A stretch of DNA of 64,000 nt from Saccharofermentans sp. (GTDB taxonomy: Bacteria; Bacillota; Clostridia; Saccharofermentanales; Saccharofermentanaceae), in contig JAEFAZ010000003.1 of the NCBI GenBank assembly GCA_016292135.1, positions 248,001 to 312,000 on the forward strand. The letters run 5' to 3'. The position numbers were made by a program, and so were the translations under genes. This document shows, piece after piece, positions 9,235 to 17,471 of the stretch. Numbering within the stretch: position 1 is the stretch's first letter; every line of letters starts with the position of its first letter. Under the pieces are notes generated by a model, which was given only the letters and a program-made list of their open reading frames with translations, was not told the DNA's origin and did not search any database.

Positions 9235-10007
9235 CTGCCGCCTGCCAATTTAACGAGCATGAATATGCCGAGAAGGATCCCGTACATTATGGGCTGGTGA
9301 ACAAGATATACGATCAGGGAATGCCTGCCCATGAATGCGAAAGGACGGCTGACGGTCCTGACCCAGGCAGGAGCATCAGGGAAGAGCGTTTTCTTGCCAG
9401 CATATAAGATCCTTCCTGCTGCGCAGCCTATGAAGAACACGCCGATCCAGGGAAACAGGGGCATGAAATCGCCCTGCGCCGGAATGCAGTTCATCTTGAT
9501 GCCCGTGGGCAGCAGCAGGATGTTATTAACTTTATAATCGAAAAGCCTCATATAGTGACCCAGGATCGCGGTATAGCAGCCTAATGACAGAAGGATAAAG
9601 TTCGTGACTTCCGGTCTGATCTTCGCCTTCTTCTCGATAAAAGAGATAAGCGCATAAAGAAAGATACCTACCGTAAGCAAGCCTATGACATTGAATATGA
9701 TAAGGCAGTACATGCCGAAATAGAAAGTGACGATAAAGGTGCCTGCCGTAAGGGCGAGCGCGACCGCCAGGAGCTTAAGTCCGCGGAAGACATTGTTTCT
9801 TGAAAGAGTGCAGCATATACCCGATACACCTACGAATATCACGAGGAATATCGGGTGGAGCAAGCCGGAAAACCAGCTTTTCTCGATGAAACCGAAAGCA
9901 GGGATCCCGAATGAATATCTTAAGTCCCAGGCAAGGTGCATCAGGATCATGAAGAAAAGTGCCAGCCCGCGCAGGAAGTCCAGTTCGAACGCTCTGTCAC
10001 GCTTCAT
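9231..10007 (-). CDS. DUF1624/heparan-alpha-glucosaminide N-acetyltransferase-like membrane protein
   Basis: The predicted product is a polytopic membrane protein of 258 residues. It opens with RAFELDFLRGLALFFMILMH, the typical first helix of DUF1624 and related acyltransferases, and has about seven further hydrophobic segments, ending with GRHSLIVYLVHQP, also characteristic of the superfamily. I chose the ATG at 10007 because GGGGGA lies 7 nt upstream and the family signature starts there; the longer frame to 10085 would extend deep into coaW. It overlaps the coaW stop by 11 nt. Transfer of acyl groups to a cell-surface glycan is plausible but unproven. Confidence 0.8.
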   Translation of the reverse strand: MKRDRAFELDFLRGLALFFMILMHLAWDLRYSFGIPAFGFIEKSWFSGLLHPIFLVIFVGVSGICCTLSRNNVFRGLKLLAVALALTAGTFIVTFYFGMYCLIIFNVIGLLTVGIFLYALISFIEKKAKIRPEVTNFILLSLGCYTAILGHYMRLFDYKVNNILLLPTGIKMNCIPAQGDFMPLFPWIGVFFIGCAAGRILYAGKKTLFPDAPAWVRTVSRPFAFMGRHSLIVYLVHQPIMYGILLGIFMLVKLAGGR

Positions 10008-10839
10008 CTTCCATTCCCCCAGCGACATATGCTCCCAGCGCAGTCGAATAGACCGCATTTTCGGGAATGATAAAATTGACGTCATACATAGAGGAAAAAT
10101 CCTCAGCGGTCTTCCTGCACCAGTTAAAGCCGGTAAGCTGGCCCGTGAGCACTATATCCCTGACGCCGCAGGATCTGGCGCTGACGACTGCCAGGCAGCC
10201 TATAACCTGGTGGACCATATTGAATACACCCGCAGCCACGTCTTCCCTGGAAAGGCCGTCTGTGACCTTGCCGAAGTTGGAAGCTGTCGCATCAAAAGGG
10301 AGCCCGGGTATCTTAACATCAGTGAGATCTCCTACCGTAAGGTCAGCTGCTCCGGCATTTCCCTTATCCGCAAGGTCAGCGAGGACTATGGGGTCTGATA
10401 TGCCGATCGCGGCATTGCAAAGGCCTACCAGCGTTCCGCCGCCGACACCCGAACCTATAACGGTCCTTGTCTCGATCTTTCCTGCAACCTTTTTGGCTTC
10501 AAGGATCGCAGTACCGGTACCCATGCTTACGATCACGGCATGATCCTTGCCCGAAACATAAAGTCCGCCCGTTCCGATGGCCGTATATTCTTCAACTCTC
10601 GTTGTCTTTATACCCAATATCGGGTTAGAGGAAAAACCGGAACCGACTCCGGTTATGAATATCTGTTCGATATCCGCTACTGAAAGGCTGCATGAATCTA
10701 TCAGTTTGCCGACTGCTCCCGCGGACGATGCCACGGGGTCATCAGATCTGACTATAGATGTATAGATGATACTGCCGTCTTTAATTCCGGCGATCTTGGT
10801 GGTGCTCCCGCCTATATCCAGTCCGATCCTGACAGCCAT
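9997..10839 (-). CDS. coaW: Type II pantothenate kinase
   Basis: The protein belongs to the type II pantothenate kinase group of the ASKHA fold, which phosphorylates pantothenate in the first step of coenzyme A synthesis. Visible motifs are the N-terminal phosphate loop GLDIGGSTTK, the acidic EEYTAIG segment, VSMGTGTA and the GSGVGGGTL loop, then DIVLTGQL near the C-terminus. The start at 10839 has AAGGAAGG at good spacing; the ATG two codons earlier (10845) is too close to that site. It is first in a tightly overlapping operon with three membrane or haem-related genes that show no obvious CoA link. Confidence 0.9.
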   Translation of the reverse strand: MAVRIGLDIGGSTTKIAGIKDGSIIYTSIVRSDDPVASSAGAVGKLIDSCSLSVADIEQIFITGVGSGFSSNPILGIKTTRVEEYTAIGTGGLYVSGKDHAVIVSMGTGTAILEAKKVAGKIETRTVIGSGVGGGTLVGLCNAAIGISDPIVLADLADKGNAGAADLTVGDLTDVKIPGLPFDATASNFGKVTDGLSREDVAAGVFNMVHQVIGCLAVVSARSCGVRDIVLTGQLTGFNWCRKTAEDFSSMYDVNFIIPENAVYSTALGAYVAGGMEDEA

Positions 10840-10896
10840 GTTCATACCTTCCTTAGAGAATTTCGTCTATTCTATCACATCCTGAGTACAAAAACT

Positions 10897-10925
10897 AAAA
10901 AAGGGACTGCACGCAGTCCCTTCTT
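10897..10925 (-). terminator. Terminator of the pilin cluster
   Basis: A nine-pair stem AAGGGACTG / CAGTCCCTT with a four-base loop is followed on the minus strand by TTTTAGTTTTT. It lies just after the last pseudopilin gene. Confidence 0.85.
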
Positions 10926-10947
10926 ATGTTCAATATGAATTAGAACC

Positions 10948-11529
10948 TTATTTTGTCTTCTTATATGTGATCGAGTCCATATACTTCTCATCACCGGTCT
11001 CGTAACCGACCTGACCGGACTTTCTGAAGGGGTTCTTGCTGAGAGAGATGCTGCCGACTTCAGAATTGAAGTGGGGAACCATAATAGAACTCTTGAAGCT
11101 GTAGGTCAGCTTGCCGGGATTATAGTAATTGTCAACGAGGTTGACCTTATACTTAACGACATTGATATCAGAATCCCACTGGAATCCCATGTAGATATCC
11201 CACTTCGTCTTTCCTTCCTTGGTCTTGTTCTGAGCCGTAGGGAAAACGCCTGTGGAATTACAGTAAAGAAGGCTGTTCTTGACTTCGTATACATAACTGC
11301 CCTTGGCTACATCATAATTAACATAACGGTAGAATGCCTGCTCAAAACCTCTGGCAAACAGCATTGCGTAATCGGCAGAATCATTTTGGTTATAAACCGT
11401 CATATAGGAGTCCTTTATACTGACGATCAGTACGACAAAGAGACCGCTGATCATAGCTATAATTGCTATAGACAGCATCAGTTCCAGTAAGGTAAAGCCT
11501 TTCTTATTCTTCTTAGAAATCTTTCTCAT
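10948..11529 (-). CDS. Type IV pilin-like protein (PilW/pseudopilin type)
   Basis: A 193-residue prepilin with a basic leader, a cleavage site KKG before FTLLELML, glutamate at mature position 5 and one N-terminal hydrophobic helix. The remaining 150 residues are a globular domain rich in Tyr/Asn without recognisable motifs. It has a GAGGAG ribosome-binding site and is last in the minor-pilin cluster, followed by a terminator. Size and position suggest a minor pilin that primes or caps the pilus. Processing by the prepilin peptidase at 20586 is inferred from the class III leader. Confidence 0.85.
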   Translation of the reverse strand: MRKISKKNKKGFTLLELMLSIAIIAMISGLFVVLIVSIKDSYMTVYNQNDSADYAMLFARGFEQAFYRYVNYDVAKGSYVYEVKNSLLYCNSTGVFPTAQNKTKEGKTKWDIYMGFQWDSDINVVKYKVNLVDNYYNPGKLTYSFKSSIMVPHFNSEVGSISLSKNPFRKSGQVGYETGDEKYMDSITYKKTK

Positions 11530-11588
11530 AGCTCCTCAACTCCCAACTTTAGTATCTGTTAGCGGACATATAATCCTTCAGTATGATC

Positions 11589-12260
11589 TTATTTGTTGAC
11601 CTTTGATTTTTGAGGATTATCATCACCGAATGCATAATGGAAGACCTTCGTGCCATCATCTTTTGTGATCTTATAACCCCAATAGAGTTCATCGGTTCCG
11701 TTCTTCTTGTATATCCTTATCTCACCGGGATGCTTTGCGTCATCCGAGTTGTTGCAGGCAGGATAATAAACGAATGCATAACGGTTATCAGCATAACTGC
11801 TGTCTCCGCCGCCTGCATTCCAATACTCTTCATATTCATCGATATCGGCTACGTTATCATTCAGACCCGTATTGTTCTTGGTCTCCTTGAAGACCTTGAG
11901 ATTGATGACTCTCTGACCTGCATCATTCTTGGGGGTAATGATCAGTTCCTTACCCTTGAGGCCTGTAAAGTACAATGTTGCATCGTTAGTCTCACCGCTC
12001 AGCTTCTTGTAAGACTGACTCTTTACATCGTTATCTCCTGATGATCCGTGAGCTGCATACTCGGCAAGATCTGACATTGCTGCAGCATAGTTGCCGCCGG
12101 CGGACTTCCAGTAAACGGAAGTGTTATGCGAATAGTTCATCGTAGACATAAAACCGTTCATCAGCATTGTAGAGATAATAACAAGGAGCGCAACGGATAA
12201 TAAGGTCTCAAGAAGGGTAAAACCCTTTTTAGTCTTCTTGACTTTAACTATCTTTAACAT
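11589..12260 (-). CDS. Type IV pilin-like protein (minor pilin)
   Basis: The 223-residue product has a class III leader ending KKG, mature N-terminus FTLLETLL with Glu5, and a hydrophobic helix, followed by a Tyr/Asp/Asn-rich domain of about 180 residues. AAGGAGGT precedes the ATG. It lies 11 nt after the 75-residue mini-pilin and 59 nt before the next pseudopilin, so it belongs to one minor-pilin transcript served by the promoter at 12548-12575. No cysteines are visible in the exported domain. A minor pilin role is inferred from size and company. Confidence 0.85.
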   Translation of the reverse strand: MLKIVKVKKTKKGFTLLETLLSVALLVIISTMLMNGFMSTMNYSHNTSVYWKSAGGNYAAAMSDLAEYAAHGSSGDNDVKSQSYKKLSGETNDATLYFTGLKGKELIITPKNDAGQRVINLKVFKETKNNTGLNDNVADIDEYEEYWNAGGGDSSYADNRYAFVYYPACNNSDDAKHPGEIRIYKKNGTDELYWGYKITKDDGTKVFHYAFGDDNPQKSKVNK

Positions 12261-12271
12261 GTCTGACCTCC

Positions 12272-12499
12272 TTAGAAACCTAATGCACCGAGTTTGGATT
12301 CACGGGCAGAGATACCTCTGTCATTATTGTTCCTGACATCATCAACGCCCGTGCCTATGGAACTGTTGGCATCCTGTGCATTCTTATATATATCATTGAC
12401 ACCTATACCAACAACTGCGGCAAGTATCATGATTATGGCGATTACTAATAACATTTCGATAAGAGTAAATCCTCTTTTGTTCTTGGTTACTCTCCTCAT
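12272..12499 (-). CDS. Mini-pilin (75 residues)
   Basis: A very short prepilin: basic leader NKRG, mature sequence starting FTLIEMLLVIAII with Glu5, then only about 40 residues after the helix, rich in Asn, Asp and Ser. I start it at the ATG at 12499, five bases after GGAGGT; a GTG four codons upstream (12511) would place the ribosome-binding site inside the gene. It has its own promoter (12548-12575) and heads the minor-pilin group. The mature length of about 61 residues is close to the helix-only pilins of some Deltaproteobacteria, but aromatic content is low. Confidence 0.87.
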   Translation of the reverse strand: MRRVTKNKRGFTLIEMLLVIAIIMILAAVVGIGVNDIYKNAQDANSSIGTGVDDVRNNNDRGISARESKLGALGF

Positions 12500-12547
12500 A
12501 CGCACCTCCACACACTGTAAAGAATAGAATTCTTCTATTACTTACTC

Positions 12548-12575
12548 ATTATACCTGCTTTTCAATATTTTTCAA
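12548..12575 (-). promoter_or_regulatory. Promoter of the minor-pilin cluster
   Basis: On the minus strand TTGAAA (12570-12575) and TATAAT (12548-12553) are 16 bp apart. The predicted start of transcription is about 40 nt upstream of the mini-pilin ATG. Confidence 0.7.
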
Positions 12576-12582
12576 CAACTAA

Positions 12583-12597
12583 TTAACAATTTGTTAA
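12583..12597. promoter_or_regulatory. 15-bp inverted repeat next to the minor-pilin promoter
   Basis: TTAACAA-T-TTGTTAA is a perfect inverted repeat 7 bp upstream of the -35 box of the minor-pilin promoter. It could be an operator or an A+T-rich upstream element; no known regulator is assigned. Confidence 0.4.
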
Positions 12598-12655
12598 AAT
12601 TTTTGTTTTTTCATTGTAAAGATCGATCCCTATCCATTTTCGTCCGGAAAAAGAA

Positions 12656-12678
12656 AAGGGGCGAGTTGCCTCGCCCCT
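12656..12678 (-). terminator. Terminator after the major mini-pilin gene
   Basis: AGGGGCGAG / CTCGCCCCT stem with a TTGC loop, followed on the minus strand by TTTTCTTTTTCC. It starts about 20 nt after the pilin stop codon and separates this gene from the minor pilins. Confidence 0.85.
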
Positions 12679-12700
12679 GTTCTGGTCTCTAGTTAGTTAA

Positions 12701-12901
12701 TTAGAGAGCTGCTTCAACTGCTGCGTTTACAGAAGAGATGGAAACGTTGTGCAAGGAAACAGAGGAAGCTGCTGCCTTAGCCTTTGTCAGGTATGTACCG
12801 ATACCCATAGCAAGAACTGCTGCGAGGATAACGATAATAGCGATAACGAGAACCATCTCGATGAGGGTGAAACCCTTCTTGGACTTAGAAATCTTCTTCA
12901 T
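12701..12901 (-). CDS. Major type IV mini-pilin (66 residues)
   Basis: The gene encodes one of the shortest kinds of type IV pilin: a ten-residue leader ending SKKG, mature N-terminus FTLIEMVLVIAII with Glu5, the hydrophobic helix to about residue 40, then an Ala/Ser/Val-rich amphipathic stretch to the end. There is no C-terminal globular domain and no disulfide loop. AGGAGG lies eight bases before the ATG, a strong promoter lies upstream and a strong terminator immediately follows. This single-gene, high-expression layout is what one expects of a major structural pilin, and is the basis for calling it major. Only a Phe and a Tyr are aromatic in the mature chain. Confidence 0.9.
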   Translation of the reverse strand: MKKISKSKKGFTLIEMVLVIAIIVILAAVLAMGIGTYLTKAKAAASSVSLHNVSISSVNAAVEAAL

Positions 12902-12941
12902 GGTAATTTTCCTCCTAAGGTTTTATTGAGTTTGTAGTTTA

Positions 12942-12969
12942 AGTATAACACCTAATTTCATAATTGCAA
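12942..12969 (-). promoter_or_regulatory. Promoter of the major mini-pilin
   Basis: TTGCAA (12964-12969) and TATACT (12942-12947) on the minus strand, 16 bp apart, sit about 35 nt before the AGGAGG and ATG at 12901, in an A+T-rich intergenic stretch. Confidence 0.7.
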
Positions 12970-13036
12970 CACTTTTTTTTAAATTTCTTCAATTTTTTGC
13001 CACAATTCCAAAATCAGGGCTTAAACTCCTTTCTGA

Positions 13037-14128
13037 TCAGTTGGATACCTGCGTCATGTCGTCGGCATCCGTTCCGTTATTAGCGTTGGCATCGTTTTCA
13101 GTAGGATCAGGCTTACCGGTAACATAGAGGATACCTTCTTTGTCCATTTTCTTGGTGAAATATGCATTGACAACCCATGGTGTGTAAGGTCTGTCAATAA
13201 ATCCGCCAACCTCTCCGGAGAGAATAGTCATATGATCCCAGAGACTGTCTTTATTAAGAACGATATAAGGCATTCCGATAAAGCCGCCCTTGGTATCGAT
13301 GTTCGTATGACCGCTCCAGTATGTATATGCCTCCTTGCTTGTATCAGTGGATACACGGTTTGCAAGGTTAGCACTGAAGAAATTAACAGTAGCTGTCAAA
13401 GTCATAAATCCGGACTTGCTCTCTGCCTTGATGCCTGTGACCTTGATGCAATCCTTGTTGTCATCAGCGATCTGCTTCAAAGACTTAAGGAAGCCTGAAT
13501 AGCCCTGGAAGTTCTCCACCATCAACGCCTGCTCTTCTTCTGTAGGCTGATAATCATCCTTGAAAACGAGCTTGTATCTTAATGCGCTCAATCTATCAAG
13601 ATCTGCGATCATGGCCAGCGGGATCTCAGGAGAGATCTTCATCGTATCAGGATCTCTGAACAGAGGAGTTGCATTATATGTCGTAGGCAGGAAACCATCT
13701 CCCGTTGCATATGTAATCTCGACACTTCTGCAGAGGACCGAATTATCTGAAGTTGTACCGTCAGGCAGAGTGATGGGATTCATGGGAACATCACTTACCG
13801 TGATCTTATTCAGGAAAGGACACTCGTTCTTCTCGAAGGTAGCAAGCAGATACTGTTCGATAACTTCTGTCTCGAGCTTATCGATAAAGGAAAGTTCGAT
13901 CTTCTCTATGTTAGCTTCGAGAGTCTCGATCTCTTTCTCCATCTTGGCGTTTTCCTCTTTCAGTTCATCAAGGAAAGCCTTTCTGGCCTGAAGATCTGTC
14001 AACTTCTTCTTGTATTCATCATACTTATCATTAAGGATACGTATTCCGAAGAAATATACCAGGAAAATGATAAGGATGAGAAGGATACCGAAGGCCATTG
14101 CCTTCTCTCTTGTTGTCAGGTTATTCAT
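13037..14128 (-). CDS. PilO-like type IV pilus assembly protein
   Basis: The 363-residue protein has a short cytoplasmic N-terminus, one transmembrane helix at about residues 10-30, a charged coiled coil over about 32-80, and an extracytoplasmic domain. This is the layout of PilO, which pairs with PilN to form the membrane scaffold joining cytoplasmic PilM to the pilus. The C-terminus ends in an Asn/Asp-rich tail. Its ATG overlaps the stop of the PilN-like gene by 4 nt, which supports a PilN/PilO pair. Sequence identity to proteobacterial PilO is not obvious by eye, so the name rests on topology and position after PilM and PilN. Confidence 0.8.
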   Translation of the reverse strand: MNNLTTREKAMAFGILLILIIFLVYFFGIRILNDKYDEYKKKLTDLQARKAFLDELKEENAKMEKEIETLEANIEKIELSFIDKLETEVIEQYLLATFEKNECPFLNKITVSDVPMNPITLPDGTTSDNSVLCRSVEITYATGDGFLPTTYNATPLFRDPDTMKISPEIPLAMIADLDRLSALRYKLVFKDDYQPTEEEQALMVENFQGYSGFLKSLKQIADDNKDCIKVTGIKAESKSGFMTLTATVNFFSANLANRVSTDTSKEAYTYWSGHTNIDTKGGFIGMPYIVLNKDSLWDHMTILSGEVGGFIDRPYTPWVVNAYFTKKMDKEGILYVTGKPDPTENDANANNGTDADDMTQVSN

Positions 14129-15072
14129 TTGCCTTCACCTCCCTGTGCACCTTCAGCCGGGGTCTCGACAACCTTGTCATACATGAGCTTGATATCAAGG
14201 TTCTCGTAAGCTGTTCCCTGGATCTTATTGTTGGCTATGATCGTAGCCAGATTGTTTGCTGTAACTGCAACATTGTTAACGGTAATGGAATTGAGCGTAT
14301 ACTTCTGTCCGCCCGTCTCATATGTGGCAATATCTGTGAGCTCATAAGGATTTCCGATCTTGACCGGCTTCGTCTCGATACCGGAAAGGCTCTGGGAAAC
14401 GTCTCCTGTCGTATAACGGCCGACGGAGATGTAAACCTCTGCAAGCAGTGTTCCGGTGATCGTGTACGTATAATAGTTATTGATGATATTTGTAGGAATA
14501 AGATCATCGTTAACAAATGAATCTGCGCCACCGATATTGGTAGGGTCAAAGGTCTGGATCTCACACTGGGGAACCGTGGTAAAGACATTTGACTCGTTGA
14601 GCTTATGCACCATATCAACAACACTGTAATAAGAGAAAGAATAACCAAATATAGATGAGGAACTCGTGTTGACCTCATAAGCCTGAACCCAAGAATCACT
14701 CGGGATGCTTTCTGCAAGTATGTCAGGGAGATCAACAGGGGCAGTACCCGATGTATCGACCTGCTTTCTCATCTGAGTCAGAGTATAGAAAGTCTTCTGT
14801 CTCTCTTCAAGGATCCTCGTGAGTTCCTTCGCTTTATCCTCAAGCGTAGAATACTCTTCAGAATTCAGGACTACTTCCAATGAAGTGATCTCTGCCTTGA
14901 TAAAGAAGTTACGGATAAGGTCATATCCTACGATAGCAAGAAGGACGCCTACTACGATTACACCGATAACAACAGCATAACCGAACAGTCTTCTCATCTT
15001 CGCGGCGTTTGCGGTAAATTCCGCGAAGAAGTTCATATCCTTCTTGGCTAACAGTCTTTTGTTAATAGCCAT
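14125..15072 (-). CDS. PilN-like type IV pilus assembly protein
   Basis: A 315-residue bitopic protein. The N-terminal 30 residues are cytoplasmic (NKRLLAKKDMNFF resembles the PilN segment that binds PilM), a long hydrophobic helix spans about 31-52, then comes a coiled coil and an extracytoplasmic domain with a PilN-like line (LPDILAESIPSDSW) before a large Thr/Asn-rich region. It sits between pilM and the PilO-like gene, with 15 nt and a 4-nt overlap respectively. It is longer than proteobacterial PilN (about 200 residues). Confidence 0.83.
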   Translation of the reverse strand: MAINKRLLAKKDMNFFAEFTANAAKMRRLFGYAVVIGVIVVGVLLAIVGYDLIRNFFIKAEITSLEVVLNSEEYSTLEDKAKELTRILEERQKTFYTLTQMRKQVDTSGTAPVDLPDILAESIPSDSWVQAYEVNTSSSSIFGYSFSYYSVVDMVHKLNESNVFTTVPQCEIQTFDPTNIGGADSFVNDDLIPTNIINNYYTYTITGTLLAEVYISVGRYTTGDVSQSLSGIETKPVKIGNPYELTDIATYETGGQKYTLNSITVNNVAVTANNLATIIANNKIQGTAYENLDIKLMYDKVVETPAEGAQGGEGK

Positions 15073-15087
15073 TTTATTACTCCCTCC

Positions 15088-16203
15088 TTAGTCTTCTCTT
15101 ATAAGAGCACCGCAGCAGTTTACAAACTGAGGAAGCTCAAGATTTCTGCCCTCAACGTTGCTCAGGGCCTTGAGGACTTCGACCTGAGTTCCGAGCTGGC
15201 GTGAAAGTTCCTTATCGATCTTCTTGTAGGAAGCACCGGAACCATAGATAAAGCAGGTACTGATGGCATCGATACGGAATTTGGATATCGAGAACTGAGC
15301 CGTACGGGATACCGCATCCACGAGGCTCTTAAAGTAAGCATTTACAGCGCTCTGCAATGCAGGCTGCTCAGCGACAGTCTCGTTCCATACATCGATATCT
15401 TCGATCGGTACGGAAGAATCACTGTCAGACTTTGAGATGTTAAGTCTTCTTGCAAGAGAGGACTGTCCGACTTCGCCGCCCTGGAGCTTCCTTACGGAAT
15501 CAGCTACCTGACGGATGTTCTGGTGTCCGAACTGCAGTCTTCTGCTGAGTACGGGGAAACCCTTGTCAAGAATGGTAACCGTCGTTGTCTTCGTGGAAAG
15601 CTCGAGGAGCATCAGTGTGGACTGCGCCGTGCTGTGGCTACCGTTGATGATCGTATTTGCGAAGAGCTTCCTGACGGCATTAGGATTGACATCCATAGCC
15701 TCGGGAGCGAGATCGAGCTGCTTTAAGAGCTCTCTGAAATCACCGATTACTTCGACAGGAACCGCGGTAGCTCTTACCTTGAGCTTATCGGCATTTGTCT
15801 CTTCGTCTGTGGTCGTTCCGTAAACGATATAGTCGATAGAAAGATCACGGTTGGTTCCCTGACCCATTACCTCATATCTGACCATGTCCTTGAGCTGATC
15901 TTCTTTAACAACAGGAAGTTCCAGGTCTCTCGAGTGAATGAAAGCACCCTCTGTTGTAAGGATAACGCTCTTTGCTCTGATATCGAGTTTGGCAAAAGCA
16001 TGCTTTAATGCCATAACGATACCGAATGAATCTGAGATAGCACCGTCTGTGATGGAGTCGCCCTCCAACGGTACTATACCGGACTTATCGATAACGATCT
16101 TACCGGTCTTGGGATTATAAGATCCCATTGCAACCTTCAAATCAGAACTCGAACAGTCAAGAACCAATTCGGTGCCGCCTTTTCCAAATGATGAAAAATC
16201 CAT
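15088..16203 (-). CDS. pilM: Type IV pilus assembly protein PilM (actin-like ATPase)
   Basis: PilM is a cytoplasmic actin/FtsA-fold protein that binds the N-terminal tail of PilN and couples the assembly ATPase to the membrane scaffold. The 371-residue product has family landmarks: VLDCSSSDLKVA at the N-terminus, VILTTEGAFIHSRDLELP, KDMVRYEV, DVNPNAVRKLF and a C-terminal IYGSGASYKKID phosphate-binding region. AGGAG-type spacing precedes the ATG. It lies between pilC (21 nt) and pilN, in the normal order for clostridial type IV pilus loci. Confidence 0.9.
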   Translation of the reverse strand: MDFSSFGKGGTELVLDCSSSDLKVAMGSYNPKTGKIVIDKSGIVPLEGDSITDGAISDSFGIVMALKHAFAKLDIRAKSVILTTEGAFIHSRDLELPVVKEDQLKDMVRYEVMGQGTNRDLSIDYIVYGTTTDEETNADKLKVRATAVPVEVIGDFRELLKQLDLAPEAMDVNPNAVRKLFANTIINGSHSTAQSTLMLLELSTKTTTVTILDKGFPVLSRRLQFGHQNIRQVADSVRKLQGGEVGQSSLARRLNISKSDSDSSVPIEDIDVWNETVAEQPALQSAVNAYFKSLVDAVSRTAQFSISKFRIDAISTCFIYGSGASYKKIDKELSRQLGTQVEVLKALSNVEGRNLELPQFVNCCGALIRED

Positions 16204-16224
16204 TTATAATCTCCTTTCTTCTGA

Positions 16225-17427
16225 TCAGATATAAGATGCCATGTTGAATATAGGCATTGCGATACCGCCGACAACAAGACCGACTACGATAGCCATGATG
16301 ACGATCATCATAGGCTCCAGAGTTGCAACAAACTTTGATGTTGCTGCATCGGCTTCGTCTTCGAAGAAGTCGGCAGCCTTTTCAAGAATGCTGTCCAATG
16401 TACCGGATTCCTCACCGATCGATACCATTGCATAGATCATGGGAGGGAATTCCGTAATACCTCTGATGGACTTGGAGAGAGCAGTACCTTTTCTAATCTC
16501 GACTCTGGCATCCGCGAGTTTTTTCTCGAGAACGACATTATCAAGAGCTTTCTCGGTGATCTCTACTGAATTCAGAACGGAGATACCGCTTCGCAAGAGC
16601 GTGGATACGGTTCTTGTAAATCTTGCCGAAGCATTCATCCTTGTCATCTTGCCGATGACGGGGAGCTTCAGCATGAGCTTATCCCACTGATAAGCACCCT
16701 TTTCGGAATTACGCCACAGTTTGAACGAATATACCGAAACACCGATTACCGCTACATAGATATACCAGAAATGAACAAGAGAGTCACTGATTGCCATGAT
16801 CCCCTTGGTAAGACCCGGGAGTTCACCGCCAAGATCCTTGATCGTCTCGGCGATACCGGGAACGAGGAAGGTCAAAAGACCAACTGATACGAGGACCGTT
16901 ACGATCGCAAGCATCTTAGGATAGACCATAGCCGATGAGATCTTGTTCTTCGTCTTGGATTCCTTCTGGAAGTGTTCGGCAAGTCTGTACATAACTTCAT
17001 CCAGACGTCCGGATTCTTCACCGGCCGCGATCATCTGGATCATGATGTTAGGAATGACACCCCTCTGATCAGCGAAAGCTTCCGACAGATTCTTACCACC
17101 CTGAACTGCTTCGTAGATCTCACCAATACACTTCTTAGCCTTCTGTGTTTCAAGCTGCTGGTAGAGCATATCGAGAGCACGAACTACGGTAATACCTGCG
17201 GACAGCAGTGATGACAACTGTCTCGTGATAACAACCAGTTCCTGGGTCTTGAGTTTGGAACTTCCGATCTGGATGTTCCCGAAAGTGCCGCGGTCAAGCT
17301 TAAGCGATGCTATATACTTGCCGTCTGATTTAAGTTTACGTGACGCTTCACCGATATTCTCGGCTTCGATCACGCCTTCAGACGCCTTACCGGCACTGTC
17401 AATGACCGTATATTTAAAATTGGCCAT
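16225..17427 (-). CDS. pilC: Type IV pilus inner membrane platform protein PilC
   Basis: A 400-residue GspF/PilC-family protein that forms the membrane platform turned by the assembly and retraction ATPases. It has an N-terminal cytoplasmic domain (FKYTVIDSAGKASEGVIEAE), two copies of the T2SSF domain each with ESGRLDEVM- or ESGTLDSIL-type motifs, and three hydrophobic segments (about residues 170-190, 215-235 and 370-395). It is in the order pilB-pilT-pilC-pilM with short spacers, so all are probably co-transcribed. Length is normal for the family. Confidence 0.93.
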   Translation of the reverse strand: MANFKYTVIDSAGKASEGVIEAENIGEASRKLKSDGKYIASLKLDRGTFGNIQIGSSKLKTQELVVITRQLSSLLSAGITVVRALDMLYQQLETQKAKKCIGEIYEAVQGGKNLSEAFADQRGVIPNIMIQMIAAGEESGRLDEVMYRLAEHFQKESKTKNKISSAMVYPKMLAIVTVLVSVGLLTFLVPGIAETIKDLGGELPGLTKGIMAISDSLVHFWYIYVAVIGVSVYSFKLWRNSEKGAYQWDKLMLKLPVIGKMTRMNASARFTRTVSTLLRSGISVLNSVEITEKALDNVVLEKKLADARVEIRKGTALSKSIRGITEFPPMIYAMVSIGEESGTLDSILEKAADFFEDEADAATSKFVATLEPMMIVIMAIVVGLVVGGIAMPIFNMASYI

Positions 17428-17471
17428 ATACTTATCTCCTCCTTACTAGACTTACAAGCTGATCCATAAGA

